DNA of 64,000 nt. Source: Candidatus Paracaedibacteraceae bacterium. GTDB lineage: Bacteria; Pseudomonadota; Alphaproteobacteria; Paracaedibacterales; CAIOTO01. Numbering within the stretch: the stretch's first letter is position 1; every line of letters starts with the position of its first letter. The notes beneath the pieces are model-generated. The model saw nothing but the letters and a program-made list of their open reading frames with translations. It was not told the origin of the DNA and did not search any database. A program made the position numbers and the translations under genes. Location of the stretch: assembly GCA_030694965.1 (NCBI GenBank), contig JAUYTZ010000009.1, positions 130,427 to 194,426 of the forward strand, written 5' to 3'. Shown piece after piece: positions 34,422 to 46,300 of the stretch.

Positions 34422-34700
34422 AAATCATCTTGGTTTGTAATTATTGTCTCTTTGTGCTGATGATCACTGTGATATGCGTAATAGAGTTATAAGGGGTTTT
34501 ACTAACGTCTCAGTGTGTTTGTGCGCCTTTATGTATTATCATCACTGCTTGATAAAAATGGCTAGGTGATACGGATTTCTGCTAAACCTACCCCTAAATA
34601 CTTCATAAAATGAACTCTCTTTAAGTTAGAACTGTTTATATATTATTTAAACACCTTAATTTAAGAAATGAAATATTTTTTATGTAGTTTTGGTTTTTGC
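34422..34700. other. Intergenic region between convergent tilS and rlmN
   Basis: About 279 bp without a coding frame. A short inverted repeat TTATCA...TGATAA near 34528 is too weak to call as a terminator. Confidence 0.4.
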
Positions 34701-35786
34701 TTAAATAACCGCAGATTTTCGTTTGCGCTGACTTTCAGATTTAAGTTGTCCACATGCTGCTAAAATATCACGGCCTCTTGGTGTTCGTACAGGTGATGCA
34801 TAGCCCGCACGATAGACAATATCTGAAAAGGATGCGATACGCGCAGGCGTTGAGCATTCAAAGGATGAACCTGGCCACGGGTTGAATGGAATAAGGTTGA
34901 TTTTAGCTGGAATGCCACGAATCAAACGAAGCAATTCCCGTGCATCTGCGTCTGAGTCATTGACATCTTTCAACATCACATATTCAAATGTAATACGGCG
35001 TGAATTATTTACACCAGGGTAATTGCGGCATGCCTCGATTAGTTGATCAATTGGATATTTTTTATTAATAGGAACAAGAATATCACGAATGTCATTGCGT
35101 GCAGCATGTAAAGATACAGCAAGGTTTACGCCAAGTTCATCTCCGCAACGTTGCATCAAGGGAACAACGCCTGATGTTGAAAGTGTGATGCGGCGTTTAG
35201 ATAAAGAAATACCCTGATGGTCCATAATGATAGTCAATGCTTTTGAAACATTTTCAAAATTATAAAGAGGTTCGCCCATACCCATCATGACAATATTTGA
35301 TACATGGCGTTGTCCAACAGGCGATGGCCATTCATTAAAGACATCACGCGCAACCATCATTTGACCGACTATTTCAGCTGGGTCAAGATTGCGTACAAGT
35401 GTTTGGGTGCCTGTGTGACAAAATTTGCATGTTAGCGTGCAACCAATTTGCGATGATACGCAAAGTGTGCCACGATCTACTTCAGGAATATGAACTGTTT
35501 CTGCTTCCTGTCCATCAGCAAACCGTAATAGCCATTTTTGTGTCCCATCTGTTGATGTAAGTGCCATTGCTATTTTGGGGCGTTCAATAACAAATGTATC
35601 TTCTAATATTTGACGTACAGGTTTAGGCATATTTACCATGCGATCAAATGATGTAACACCGTGATGATAAAGCCAATTCCATAATTGCTGGACACGATAA
35701 GCCGGTATATCATGTTCTGCTAAATATGTTTTTAATTCGCCACGGTCAAGGCCTATAAGATTTTTCTTAGTCACGGTATTGTCCAT
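34701..35786 (-). CDS. rlmN: 23S rRNA/tRNA (adenine-C2) methyltransferase RlmN
   Basis: Radical SAM enzyme methylating A2503 of 23S rRNA and A37 of some tRNAs. The cluster motif is CTLTCKFC in [17 protein letters not shown]; other marks are [44 protein letters not shown], and the C-terminal catalytic Cys in AACGQL. Start is ATG at 35786 with GAG 8-10 nt before; a TTG 15 codons upstream is less likely. It lies 47 bp after murJ. Confidence 0.95.
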   Translation of the reverse strand: MDNTVTKKNLIGLDRGELKTYLAEHDIPAYRVQQLWNWLYHHGVTSFDRMVNMPKPVRQILEDTFVIERPKIAMALTSTDGTQKWLLRFADGQEAETVHIPEVDRGTLCVSSQIGCTLTCKFCHTGTQTLVRNLDPAEIVGQMMVARDVFNEWPSPVGQRHVSNIVMMGMGEPLYNFENVSKALTIIMDHQGISLSKRRITLSTSGVVPLMQRCGDELGVNLAVSLHAARNDIRDILVPINKKYPIDQLIEACRNYPGVNNSRRITFEYVMLKDVNDSDADARELLRLIRGIPAKINLIPFNPWPGSSFECSTPARIASFSDIVYRAGYASPVRTPRGRDILAACGQLKSESQRKRKSAVI

Positions 35787-35833
35787 TTTTTGTACTCGTA
35801 TTTTAATTGGGTCTGTTTTTATGATTTTCAAGT

Positions 35834-37378
35834 TTATTTTAGGCGCATATTGCTTTTAAAACGACCTAAATTGAGAGCGCCTGTTATCCATGCTGAGGTT
35901 GCAAAAACACTAACTCCTCCAACAGAGGCAAGAAGAATAAATATGGCTTTCCACCAAACGTTGTATAAGATAACAGGGTGCAGCCAAAATTTTATCCCAT
36001 AGATAAAAGGCAGAGCAATCATGATAGATAGTAGAAGGCGCGCACAAAAAATTTTAAGTTCGTTAGATATTACAAATTGTTTTCGCTTGTGGAGTAGGTA
36101 TGCAAGTACAAGTGCATTTAACCATGCCGAAGTTGCTGTTGCCATGGCAAGACCAACATGCATATATCTATCCACAAGGAGTAGGTTTAATAGAAGATTT
36201 AGTACAACAGAGCAAACAGCAACAATAACTGGTGTTTTTGTATCTTGATTGGAAAAGAATGTTGTTGAAAAAATTTTAATCAAAATATAAGCAGGTAAAC
36301 CTATGGCAAATGCGATTAAGGCTGCAGCTGTTGCTTGTGTATCTATAAGTGTGAATTTACCATGTTGAAAAACCATACCAACAATAGGCACTGCCCAAAC
36401 AATAAGGCCACACATAGATGGTAGTGTAAGTAGCATTGCAAATTCAATAGAATCGCGTTGAGTTGCAAGTGATTCTTCAGCTTTCCCTGCTGCAACGTGG
36501 CGCGACATTAAAGGAAGCAAAACGGTACTAATCGCGGTTCCAATCACACTTAATGGAAGTTGATTTAATCGTTCTGCATAATCTAAATAAGATATGTAGC
36601 CAGCAGGTAAACGTGATCCAATAATCATATCAATTAAAATATTAATTTGAACCACGCCAGCACCAAGGGCACCAGGTCCAACTTTCCTAAAAAAAACTTT
36701 TACACGTGGCGATATGGTTGGAAACTTAAGATTAATACCATAGCCTGAATAAATAGATGGAATAAGAACCCATAATAATTGCACGACGCCGCATCCAAAT
36801 ACAGCAATTGAAAAATCTATGCCTGGTTCACCCGACAGTACTTTTGTTGCAAATGTGACAAATATAAGAATGAAAATATTTCCAATAACTGGGGATGACG
36901 CTACAAGAAAAAAGCGATCAAGAGAATTTAGGATGCCGCTATAAAAAGCAGTGAGAGAAATAAATAAAATAAAAGGAAATGTAATGCGTGTGAATTTTAT
37001 AGTAAGGCTTAAACGTTCTGGGTCAAAGCCTGGTGCTAAAATTTTAAAAATAGATGGCAAGAAGATTTCTACAATAATGATAAGAATGCATAAAAAAAGT
37101 GTTAGCCAGCTTAAAATTTGTTCAGCAAAAGTAAGTGCCTCCTGTCTATTTTCGGGTTTGCTAAAAAGTGCTGCGAACATAGGAACGAAAGACGCATTAA
37201 AGGCTCCTTCAGCAAAGATGCGACGAAAAAGAGATGGCAGTTTCATTGCAATTTTAAGTGCATCAGATGTAGCGCCAGCACCAAGAAGCGATGCTGTTAG
37301 AATTTCGCGTAAGAATCCAACGATTCGACTTAATATTGTAAGTAAGCCAACCGTGAAAAATGAACGGTAGAGAGCCAT
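35834..37378 (-). CDS. murJ: Lipid II flippase MurJ
   Basis: MOP-family membrane protein (about 14 helices in 514 aa) that flips lipid II for peptidoglycan assembly. It opens with [22 protein letters not shown], includes [38 protein letters not shown] with the conserved Arg/Glu set, and [23 protein letters not shown]. Intact cell-wall synthesis here is further supported by murA. Confidence 0.96.
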   Translation of the reverse strand: MALYRSFFTVGLLTILSRIVGFLREILTASLLGAGATSDALKIAMKLPSLFRRIFAEGAFNASFVPMFAALFSKPENRQEALTFAEQILSWLTLFLCILIIIVEIFLPSIFKILAPGFDPERLSLTIKFTRITFPFILFISLTAFYSGILNSLDRFFLVASSPVIGNIFILIFVTFATKVLSGEPGIDFSIAVFGCGVVQLLWVLIPSIYSGYGINLKFPTISPRVKVFFRKVGPGALGAGVVQINILIDMIIGSRLPAGYISYLDYAERLNQLPLSVIGTAISTVLLPLMSRHVAAGKAEESLATQRDSIEFAMLLTLPSMCGLIVWAVPIVGMVFQHGKFTLIDTQATAAALIAFAIGLPAYILIKIFSTTFFSNQDTKTPVIVAVCSVVLNLLLNLLLVDRYMHVGLAMATATSAWLNALVLAYLLHKRKQFVISNELKIFCARLLLSIMIALPFIYGIKFWLHPVILYNVWWKAIFILLASVGGVSVFATSAWITGALNLGRFKSNMRLK

Positions 37379-37445
37379 AAAAAATGTCTATTTTATAATT
37401 ATTACTATGGGCCTTCATAGCATGTTTATGCTTTTAATAGTAGTT

Positions 37446-38090
37446 TTATTTATCAGGCATAACTTTAGATTCATTGCCAGACATAAGTCTTTTTATGTTT
37501 TCACGATGTGTAAACACGATTAAAATTGCAAAAAAGAAAGATATTTTAAAAAGATAGCCACACATAAACTGAGATAAATAAAAAGCATATAGTGGCGATA
37601 GCACGAATGCAATAAGTGCTGATAAAGATGAAATTTTAAATAACTTTGTTGTTATTACCCATGTACAAACGGTGATGGTTCCTAATAGTGGATTCAAACC
37701 AAAGTAAACACCTAAGGCTGTTGCAACACCTTTTCCTCCTTTAAACCCTAGCCAAACAGGAAAGACATGACCAATGACTGAAGCAATCGCTATGCTAAAT
37801 AATAACACATTTAACATGTTAGTATACTCAGGTGAATATGTTCCAGAAATGGATGATTCTATTGCAGCTAGTTTTGCAGCAACACAAGCAACAGGAATAA
37901 ACCCTTTTAAAAAATCACAGAGCAAGGTCGTAATCGCTATTGTTTTATTTCCAGTACGTAAAACATTCGTAGCACCTATGTTTCCGGATCCAATTTTTCG
38001 AATGTCACCCATACCTGCAAGTTTTGAAAAAATCAAACCAAAGGGGATTGATCCAAGGATATAGGCGAGTGTAGTTAAAATATAGACCAT
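37446..38090 (-). CDS. plsY: Acyl-phosphate:glycerol-3-phosphate acyltransferase PlsY
   Basis: Integral membrane enzyme adding the first acyl chain to glycerol 3-phosphate. Signature motifs are GSIPFGLIFSK, IRKIGSGNIGATNVLR (motif 1), GHVFPVWLGFKGGKGVATALGV (motif 2) and a C-terminal HRENIKRLMSGNE (motif 3). The length of 214 aa is normal. Divergent from cmk. Confidence 0.96.
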   Translation of the reverse strand: MVYILTTLAYILGSIPFGLIFSKLAGMGDIRKIGSGNIGATNVLRTGNKTIAITTLLCDFLKGFIPVACVAAKLAAIESSISGTYSPEYTNMLNVLLFSIAIASVIGHVFPVWLGFKGGKGVATALGVYFGLNPLLGTITVCTWVITTKLFKISSLSALIAFVLSPLYAFYLSQFMCGYLFKISFFFAILIVFTHRENIKRLMSGNESKVMPDK

Positions 38091-38167
38091 GTGGTACCAA
38101 AAACTTATAGATTTATTTAAAAAATAAGCTTAGAATCCACGTTAAGTCAAGAAAAAGAAAAAATTTT

Positions 38168-38833
38168 ATGATTATCGCTGTTGATGGTCCTTCAGGAGCT
38201 GGAAAAGGTACAATATCACGTGCAATAGCACAACATTTTTCTTTAAAGCATATTGATACAGGGCTTTATTATCGCGCGATTGCTTATAAAGCTATTCTTG
38301 AAGGGATTGATTTAAAGCATGAAGACGTACTCGTGCAATTGGTCGATCACATTACGACAGATGATTTTTTACTGCCAGTTTTGCGGGCAGAAACGATTGG
38401 AAATGCTGCATCTAAAATTGCTGTTATTCCTATTGTTCGCGAACAAATTACACGCCGTATTCACCGTTTTTGCCAAGAAATAGCCTTACCTTATAAAGGC
38501 GTAGTTTTGGATGGCCGTGATATAGGAACAGTTGTGTGCCCCAATGCAACAGTCAAAATTTTTGTAACAGCAAATCCCGACGTGCGTGCAAATCGACGTT
38601 CAATGGAACTTAAAATATTAACGCAACAAAATTCAAATGATATTTTAAATCAAATTAATCAACGTGATGAACGTGATCAGCGGCGAATCGTTTCTCCCTT
38701 ATCGCCAGCAAGTGATGCAATTTTTTTAGATACAAGTGAACTATCTTCACTTGAGTCATGCAATTGTGCAATTAACATCGTGTTAAATTATTTAAGTACG
38801 AATTCTGGACTGGTGCAAGTTACTAGCTATTAA
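38168..38833 (+). CDS. cmk: Cytidylate kinase
   Basis: Phosphorylates CMP/dCMP. P-loop VDGPSGAGKGTISRAIA, substrate motif DTGLYYRAIAYKA, VVLDGRDIGTVVCPNA, and LID-like RRSMEL...RDERDQRR. The length of 221 aa is normal. Its last 42 bp overlap the end of the opposite-strand PLP deaminase gene. Confidence 0.95.
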   Translation: MIIAVDGPSGAGKGTISRAIAQHFSLKHIDTGLYYRAIAYKAILEGIDLKHEDVLVQLVDHITTDDFLLPVLRAETIGNAASKIAVIPIVREQITRRIHRFCQEIALPYKGVVLDGRDIGTVVCPNATVKIFVTANPDVRANRRSMELKILTQQNSNDILNQINQRDERDQRRIVSPLSPASDAIFLDTSELSSLESCNCAINIVLNYLSTNSGLVQVTSY

Positions 38834-39844
38834 TTGTTCTTGAAATCCCATTAAAGTTAGGCCTCCTCCAGAGTGAATGATTAAACAATTACCTTTGATT
38901 TTATCATTTGCAATAATGTTGCGAGTTGTTAGAAAGAGCTTAGCTGAGTAAACAGGATCTGTTAAAAAGCCTTCGGTTTGAGCAATTAGATTTATTTCTT
39001 TAAATATTGACTTATTCGTAGATCCGAATGATCGTGCTTGTTTAGGGTGATAAAATTTTAAGTTGGCTTTTATATCTGATTCTGTTGGACATACTGCAAG
39101 CAAAGCTGAAAATCGTGTTTTAAAAGTACTTAATGTTTCTAAAAAATCCCTTTCTTCTTCTGCCATCAGCACGACATGGATTAAAGTTTTTTTCCTTAGC
39201 CAGGTAAATGCCAAAAGTGTCGCACATGCCATCATTCCTGTTCCTGAATCAATAAAAAGATGATCAAAGGTTAGACCTGTTTGTTGTTCATTTTTTATTA
39301 TATCAAGCGCAAGGGTTAATGCCCCAGGAAGGGCTTCAAGCATGCTAGCGCCTTCAGGAATGATGCATATTTTTTGCGACTTTTTAGCATAATCTTTGGC
39401 CTTTTCATTAACATTTTGCCATTCTTCACGGCTAACCCAATGAATAGAATCTTTTGGAACCAGCATTGAAGTTAAAAGTAAATTACCAGTTTTTTGTGTG
39501 TCTATGTCTCCTTTTAGAAAGAGTGTAGGTTTTATGCTATTTTCAATAAGAAGCTGTGCTAATCCAACAATATTATTTGAATATGCACCACCAATTAAAA
39601 CAGCTTCTTCGACTGCGTTTGTTTGAAGATAAGGGATGAGTGAGCTGTATTTTCGAATTTTTGAACCTGATACCCCAAAGCCAAGTTCATCTTCACGTTT
39701 GACATAACAGCGAGTTTGTGAATCACCAAATGTTCGAAGCAAATGAATGCGAGAATGCAGTGGATAGGGGGCAAGTATGCCTAAAGATTCTTGCAAGTAA
39801 TTTAGTTGTTTGCCAAATGAAATTTGAGTAAAAAAAGGAAGCAT
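38792..39844 (-). CDS. PLP-dependent D-cysteine desulfhydrase / ACC deaminase-like protein
   Basis: Fold-type II PLP enzyme. The Lys Schiff base sits in GVSGSKIRKYSSLIPYL, SNNIVGLA gives the Asn, IDSGTGMMACATLLAF contributes the phosphate loop, and the protein ends with LIIHSGGGLTLMGFQEQL. Family members cleave D-cysteine or 1-aminocyclopropane-1-carboxylate; the sequence does not decide which. ATG at 39844 or 39853 are both possible and neither has a good ribosome site. It ends inside cmk on the other strand. Confidence 0.82.
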   Translation of the reverse strand: MLPFFTQISFGKQLNYLQESLGILAPYPLHSRIHLLRTFGDSQTRCYVKREDELGFGVSGSKIRKYSSLIPYLQTNAVEEAVLIGGAYSNNIVGLAQLLIENSIKPTLFLKGDIDTQKTGNLLLTSMLVPKDSIHWVSREEWQNVNEKAKDYAKKSQKICIIPEGASMLEALPGALTLALDIIKNEQQTGLTFDHLFIDSGTGMMACATLLAFTWLRKKTLIHVVLMAEEERDFLETLSTFKTRFSALLAVCPTESDIKANLKFYHPKQARSFGSTNKSIFKEINLIAQTEGFLTDPVYSAKLFLTTRNIIANDKIKGNCLIIHSGGGLTLMGFQEQLIASNLHQSRIRT

Positions 39845-39876
39845 GCTATACATTCAATAATTCAGGTGCAAGTGTT

Positions 39877-39932
39877 ATTCCCGCGAGAGCGGGAATTCAC
39901 AGTCTCTTATAAAATAGTAGCCTCTAAGCTAC
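39877..39932 (-). terminator. Two hairpins downstream of lon
   Basis: On the minus strand GTAGC/GCTAC (39932-39917) is followed by TATTTTATAA, then ATTCCCGC-TCTC-GCGGGAAT (39896-39877), a perfect 8-bp stem with a 4-base loop. They lie between lon and the PLP gene. The GCGGGAAT palindrome resembles small dispersed palindromic repeats of many bacterial genomes, so it may be such a repeat instead of a dedicated terminator. Confidence 0.5.
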
Positions 39933-39936
39933 CTTT

Positions 39937-42357
39937 CTACATTAATGTTCGTGTTTCTTCTATTGAAATGGGCATTGCTAAATCCATTTTTCCTATATTT
40001 TTATCTAAATCATCTGATTCATCGATTGGAATTTCAATAGGATAGCTAGTTAAAGCTATGCGCAAAACTTCATCTACGGTTTTTACAGGAATGATTGTTA
40101 AGTTCTTTTTTATGTTATCCGGAATTTCTGGCAAGTCGCGCTTGTTTTCATACGGTATAACTACAGTTTTTATGCCACCTCGATGGGCTGCCAGTAGTTT
40201 TTCTTTGAGACCACCAATTGCTAAAACACGCCCACGCAAAGTTACTTCACCTGTCATTGCAACATCCTTGCGGACGGGTATCCCAGTAAAAGCTGAAACA
40301 ATCGAAGTGCACATTGTAATACCTGCTGATGGACCATCTTTAGGAGTTGCGCCTTCAGGTACGTGGATATGAATATCTTTTTTCTCAAACAAAGATGCAC
40401 GTAAACCAAATAAATGTGCGCGTGCCCGCACGTAACTAAGTGCTGCTTGTGTGCTTTCCTGCATCACGTCACCAAGCTTACCTGTGATTTTAGTATTGCC
40501 TTTTCCTGATACGATAAGTGCTTCAATTGATAAAATTTCGCCACCAACTTCAGTCCATGCAAGCCCTGTTGTAATGCCAACTAAATCATTTTCTTCAATT
40601 TCACCGTAGCTATATTTTTGTACAGATGCATATTTTTCCAGATTATCAAGTGTGATGTGAATTTCCTTTGAATCGCCTTTTACAATTTCACGAATAGATT
40701 TGCGTGCAAGGTTAGCAATTTCACGTTCCATATTACGAACGCCAGCTTCACGAGTATAGCAGCGAATAAGCTGAATTAATGCATCGTCTTCAATTGAAAA
40801 CTCATTTGGCTTTAGACCATGCAGTTCTATTTGTTTTTTTACAAGATGCTGTTTTGCAATTTGCAATTTTTCATCTTCTGTGTAACCTGGGATACGAATT
40901 ACTTCCATACGGTCAAGGAGAGGTTGCGGCATGTTTAGCGAGTTTGCTGTCGTCACAAACATAACATCTGATAAATCGTAATCAACTTCAATGTAGTGAT
41001 CGTTGAAGCTGCTATTTTGTTCCGGATCAAGTACTTCAAGTAATGCTGACGCTGGATCTCCACGATAATCGTTACCAAGCTTGTCAATTTCATCAAGTAA
41101 AAATAAAGGGTTAGATACTTTCGCTTTTTTCATCCCTTGAATGATTTTGCCTGGCATTGAGCCAATGTACGTGCGACGATGCCCACGTATTTCAGATTCA
41201 TCACGTACGCCCCCAAGAGAAACGCGAATAAAGTTGCGTCCTGTTGCCTCTGCAATGGATTTTCCTAAGGATGTTTTTCCAACACCTGGAGGGCCAACAA
41301 GGCATAGAATTTGACTTTTAACTTTTCCGACGCGTGATTGTACCGCAAGGTATTCTAAAATACGCTCTTTAACTTTATCTAAACCATAGTGATCGTTATT
41401 AAGAATTTTTTCAGCTTCGATAAGATCTTTACGGATTTTACTTTTTCTTTTCCATGGAATAGAAAGTAGCCAATCAAGGTAATTGCGAATAACAGTTGCT
41501 TCTGCAGATGAATGATTCATCATTTTAAGCTTTTTTAGCTCACTTGCTGCGCGCGCTTCAACATCTGTTGGTAATTTTAAAGATTTAATTTTATCTTCAA
41601 GTTCAAGAAGCTCATCACGCGCTTCATCGCCGTCTCCAAGCTCTTTGTTTATTGCTTTCATTTGTTCATTTAAATAGTATTCACGTTGCGTTTTTTCCAT
41701 TTGCTTTTTAACGCGTGTACGGATCTTATTTTCAACATCCATGATTGTTGATTCACCTTCGATGAATCGAAGAACTTTTTCAAGACGTTGATTGACATTT
41801 GTTGTTTCTAATAACTCCTGCTTTTCGCTAATTTTAAGGGTAAAGTAAGACGCAATTGTATCGGCAAGTTTTGCAGGATCATCAATTTGATTAATTGAAA
41901 CAAGAACATCTGCGGGGATTTTACGATTTATTTTTACATATTGCTCAAATTCACTTATAACTGTGCGCGTCATTGCTTCAAGTTCTGGATCAAAACTCAA
42001 GGATTCAACTAATGGATCTGTTGTGGCTGTAATGTATGTTGAGTCACTATTGTAAGTGAGTACTTTCATGCGGTTGACGCCCTCAACAAGTACTTTCACA
42101 GTCCCATCAGGAAGCTTTAATAGTTGAAGAATATTTCCAAGCGTGCCGACACTGTAAAGTTCATCAGCCGTAGGATCATCACTTAACGGATTTTCTTGAG
42201 TAACGAGTAATATTTGTTTTTCATCTGAAAGCATAACTTTTTCAAGTGCTGCCACTGATTTCTGGCGTCCCACAAATAGTGGAACAATCATATGTGGAAA
42301 TACAACGATGTCACGTAAAGGAAGTACGGGATAAGTCATCGATTCTCTTTTAGCCAT
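39937..42357 (-). CDS. lon: ATP-dependent protease Lon
   Basis: Cytoplasmic AAA+ protease for damaged proteins and regulators (in alphaproteobacteria including DnaA and SciP/CcrM). N-terminal LON domain ([23 protein letters not shown]), coiled region, Walker [19 protein letters not shown], Walker [13 protein letters not shown], and protease motif [17 protein letters not shown] with the catalytic Ser, plus Lys in [18 protein letters not shown]. The length of 806 aa is normal. ATG at 42357 has GGAG 8-11 nt upstream. Confidence 0.97.
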   Translation of the reverse strand: MAKRESMTYPVLPLRDIVVFPHMIVPLFVGRQKSVAALEKVMLSDEKQILLVTQENPLSDDPTADELYSVGTLGNILQLLKLPDGTVKVLVEGVNRMKVLTYNSDSTYITATTDPLVESLSFDPELEAMTRTVISEFEQYVKINRKIPADVLVSINQIDDPAKLADTIASYFTLKISEKQELLETTNVNQRLEKVLRFIEGESTIMDVENKIRTRVKKQMEKTQREYYLNEQMKAINKELGDGDEARDELLELEDKIKSLKLPTDVEARAASELKKLKMMNHSSAEATVIRNYLDWLLSIPWKRKSKIRKDLIEAEKILNNDHYGLDKVKERILEYLAVQSRVGKVKSQILCLVGPPGVGKTSLGKSIAEATGRNFIRVSLGGVRDESEIRGHRRTYIGSMPGKIIQGMKKAKVSNPLFLLDEIDKLGNDYRGDPASALLEVLDPEQNSSFNDHYIEVDYDLSDVMFVTTANSLNMPQPLLDRMEVIRIPGYTEDEKLQIAKQHLVKKQIELHGLKPNEFSIEDDALIQLIRCYTREAGVRNMEREIANLARKSIREIVKGDSKEIHITLDNLEKYASVQKYSYGEIEENDLVGITTGLAWTEVGGEILSIEALIVSGKGNTKITGKLGDVMQESTQAALSYVRARAHLFGLRASLFEKKDIHIHVPEGATPKDGPSAGITMCTSIVSAFTGIPVRKDVAMTGEVTLRGRVLAIGGLKEKLLAAHRGGIKTVVIPYENKRDLPEIPDNIKKNLTIIPVKTVDEVLRIALTSYPIEIPIDESDDLDKNIGKMDLAMPISIEETRTLM

Positions 42358-42504
42358 AAGTTTTCTCCAATCAATCACTTTGTAAAACTATATCACACTT
42401 TTAATTAAGGGAAAACGAAGGTATTTGCAAAAAAAGCTTAAAAAAGCTAAAAATTATGCATTTTTGTGCATAAAATACGACTTCACTAATGATAAAACAC
42501 ACAT

Positions 42505-43356
42505 TCATTTAAAATCAGTGATAGGGGATTTAGCTGCCGTTTTTGCAAATTGAGTTTGTTTTTTTTCTTTCCAGCCGCATATAAATATCAAGTCAACAGA
42601 AACTTTTAATGATTGGTCTAAATCAGAAAATTGATCTTTATAAAGTTGATTTGCCAAGTTTAAAAAATTACGTGGAAGTGGTCTTTTGTCATTTGTTGAA
42701 AAGTTGTTTTTGTTAAAGTTACTATTGCGCAATTTTATAATTAGATTTTTGACAGAAGAAATGTTAAACGTTAAATGTTCAATGTCTGCAGTTGGGCAAC
42801 TAAAACCTGCACGCTGAATAAGCATAGCGGCATCTTTTGTATGGATGGTTGGAATAAACCGTTGCTCAAGACCTTTATTATGGTCAAGATCAATTTCCGC
42901 ACAGATTGATTTAAATTCATATAACGTATTTTGACCAAAAAAGCAGGCTGCAAAAAAACCGCCTTCTGCAAGTGCTTGGTATGCTTGAAAAAGCATGCCG
43001 GGAACATCGTGCGTCCACTGCAAATATGGACTTAATAAAATAAGATCATGTGCGTTTTGCTTAAGGTCTAGAATTTCTAAGTTTGAAATAGAATGAATTC
43101 GGGGTTCATTAAAATTACCGCATAAAGGAAAATTTGATAGTGGGTAATTTTTATTTTGAACGTAGACAGGCTTTTTAAATCGTTTATTTATAAGAGATGC
43201 GCGATCAATTAGACCTGTCCTCCAATGCGTACTTAGCGCGTTCCACGTTTGAAATGTTTTGCGTGTTGGTGATGAGTGTGCAGTCTCAAGGTAAAACTTG
43301 GGGGATGCACTGTTTGGTAACTTCTCATTTTTAAGCTGAGTGGTGAGCCGTGTCAT
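42505..43356 (-). CDS. NDUFAF5/BioC-like methyltransferase with a degenerate SAM motif
   Basis: The middle and C-terminal parts follow the alphaproteobacterial NDUFAF5-like group: DLILLSPYLQWTHDVPGML, YQALAEGGFFAACFFGQNTLYEF, IHTKDAAMLIQRAGFSCPTADIEHLTF and a CGW ending. In that family NDUFAF5 modifies complex I subunit NDUFS7. However the N-terminal motif I (DxGxGxG) expected near residues 60-75 reads VYVQNKNYPLSN, without glycines. So SAM binding is doubtful. It overlaps the RND pump gene by 26 bp and is its likely co-transcript; the 287-residue frame includes four extra codons upstream. Confidence 0.65.
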   Translation of the reverse strand: MTRLTTQLKNEKLPNSASPKFYLETAHSSPTRKTFQTWNALSTHWRTGLIDRASLINKRFKKPVYVQNKNYPLSNFPLCGNFNEPRIHSISNLEILDLKQNAHDLILLSPYLQWTHDVPGMLFQAYQALAEGGFFAACFFGQNTLYEFKSICAEIDLDHNKGLEQRFIPTIHTKDAAMLIQRAGFSCPTADIEHLTFNISSVKNLIIKLRNSNFNKNNFSTNDKRPLPRNFLNLANQLYKDQFSDLDQSLKVSVDLIFICGWKEKKQTQFAKTAAKSPITDFK

Positions 43357-46300
43357 CAATATGTCCAAGTTTATTTTTTAAGCCACGTTTCTTAGATGTA
43401 AGGTATGTATACATAACTGGAACAACAAAAATTGTGAATATCGTTCCAAGTGACATACCACCAATAATAACACAACCTAATTGACGACGACTTTCACCCC
43501 CGGCTCCGCCAAGCATAAGAGGAACAGCGCCAAAAACCATGGCAAGTGTTGTCATTAGAATTGGACGAAGGCGCATTTTGCTTGCCATAACAACCGATTC
43601 AGAAACTGTATTGCCACTTTCACGCAAGCGATTGGCGAAATCTACAATTAAAATACCATGTTTTGTGATTAGTCCAATAAGTGTAATAAAGCCAATAAAA
43701 GAATACATGTTTAGAGTTCCTTTATCAATTAGACTAAGTGCAATAACACCGCCGATAAGTGATAGTGGGACACTAAAAAAGATGATGAAAGGATCGCGCC
43801 AGCTTTCAAACTGTGCGGCCATGACAAGGTAGATAAAGCAAATTGATAGCAAAAAGACCATTAGCATGGATTTGCTGTCATTGATAAACTTTTTAGTTTC
43901 TCCGATAAAATCGCACTGAGTGTCTTCTGGAATGTATTCTGCTGCAGCTTCTTTTACCATTTTTATACCATCGCCTACTGTGTTGCCAGCTTTAAGACTC
44001 ACTGAAATAGAAGAAGAGCGCATTCTATTATATCTATGAATCTCATGTGGACCTGTGCGCGCATCAACAGATACAAGATCTGAAAGGGGGATAAGCGTTG
44101 GATTCTTTTCAGTGCCAGCAGTCATAAATAGCCTTAAGATATCTTCGGGAGTTTCCTTAAACTCCATAGCAACTTGAAGTTTAACATCATACTGCTTGTT
44201 ATTTCGTTTAAACTTACCTGCTTTACGGCCTTTTACAAGATGTTCAATGGTATCTGACACATCCTTTGGTTGTCTTTTAAGATGCGAGATTTTATCGCGT
44301 TGCAAGGTTACAATATAGTCTTCATTATCGTTATTATTTACAGCACGCACACCTTGGACAATGCCGCTTTGATAGACGCCTTGAACCATATTATTAACCA
44401 TATCTTTTAATTCTGTTTGGCTTTTATTTCCGCGTACAACAAACTCAACCACGTTGGCATCACTTGAACCACCGCCAGTGCGAATTTTTGGATCTAGGCC
44501 TGTAATCATTTCAAATTTTTTAGTGAGCTCCAAAATTATTTCTTCTGTTTTCTTCTGATGTTTACTAAAGAAAGAAAAAAGCGATCTAAACAGGGATGAT
44601 TTTTCATCAACAAGTTCAATGGTTATGTCAACAGTTGGATTGTTGATAATGGTAATCCGTCTTTCAATTTCTGGATAGGTAAGCAAAATTTTATCTAAGT
44701 CATTGATATGACGCTCTGTATATTCAACCGTTGCTGATTGAGGTGCGTTTGCTTCAATTTGAATAGATCTGGTGTCTGCTTGTGGAATGTACTCGGAGCG
44801 CAAAAAGGCATATACCCAGACACCTAGCAATGTTATAGCAGCTGCTAAACTTAATATTTGAAGGCGTTGTGATAGTGCATAACGAAGCATTTGCTCATAG
44901 TTTACTTCAAGTTTGTCAAGCCACTCATCTGTTCTTATTTTTGCTTTTAACTGGTTCCATAAAGATTGATTGTTGTCATTTTCAATAACCTCGTGTGTTT
45001 TTGTGAGTAAACGTGAGCACATCATTGGAGATAAGGTTAATGCAACAAATCCTGAAATTAAAACAGAACCAGCAAGTGTAATAGCAAACTCTGTAAAGAA
45101 TTTTGCCATTTTACCACTACCAAGTGGAATTGGGGCATACACAGCAACAAGGGTTAGAGTCATGGCAATAACTGAAAAACCAACTTCACGCACACCTTTT
45201 ATGGATGCTTGAAAAGGAGAAACGCCGTCTTCAATATGTCTATGTATATTTTCTAACACAACAATTGAGTCGTCTACGACAAGGCCGATCGCAAGAACCA
45301 TCGCAAACAATGTGAAGTTGTTAAGACTGTAGCCGAGCATATACATTAAAAAAGACACACCTATTAATGAGACGGGAATTGTAATTAATGGGATGATTGA
45401 TGCGCGTGCTGATCTCAAGAAAACGAGTACTACTAAAACGACAAGAATGCTTGCTTCAATAATAGATCCGTACACATTACGGATGCTTTTTTGAATAAAT
45501 TTGGTTGGATCGCGGGCAATATTAATCTCATAACCTGCGGGTAGTCGTTTTGAAAAATCTTTTAAAGATGTTTTTACTGCATCTGCAACCTCAAGTGGAT
45601 TAGTATTCGATTGTTTTGCGATAGAGATATTAACACCGCGTTTTCCATTAAAGTTTGTACGCGTACGTTTGTCATCTGCTTGAATATAAGCTTTTCCAAT
45701 GTCTTTAACACGAATCATGCGGCCATTTATTTGACGAACGATAATTTCTTCAAATTCTTCAGGTTTTTCAAGTGTTGCTACAGTTGTAATAAAATACTTT
45801 CTGTTTTTGCTTGTGATTTCACCTGCTGGTGCTTCTACGTTTTGCTTTTTTACAGCGGCGTAAACATCGTCAACTGTTACGTGGTGGGCAGACATGCGAA
45901 TTGGATCAAGTTCAATTTGCATAATGTATTCAGATGCACCCATTACGTCAACACGTGCAACACCAGAAACTGATTCGATAACTTTCTTAATATCGTTATC
46001 AGCATAGTCAAAAAGTTCGCTTGGTTCTGCTTTGTCACTGGTAAGAGCAAGGATAAGAATTGGACGCTCATCTAGACGTGTGCGATTAATTTGTGGATCA
46101 GTGCGATTCCCTTCCGCAGGTGGAAGCTTATCTTTGCTTCGTGCTAGACGGTCACGAACATCATTGACGGCGTTATCCATTTTGATGCCAGGGCGAAATT
46201 CAACTTGAACTTTGCTGTCGCCAGCTGTGCTAACGGACGATATAGTATCAATGCCTTCAACACCAGACACTGCGTCCTCAATAACTTGTGTAATTTGCGT

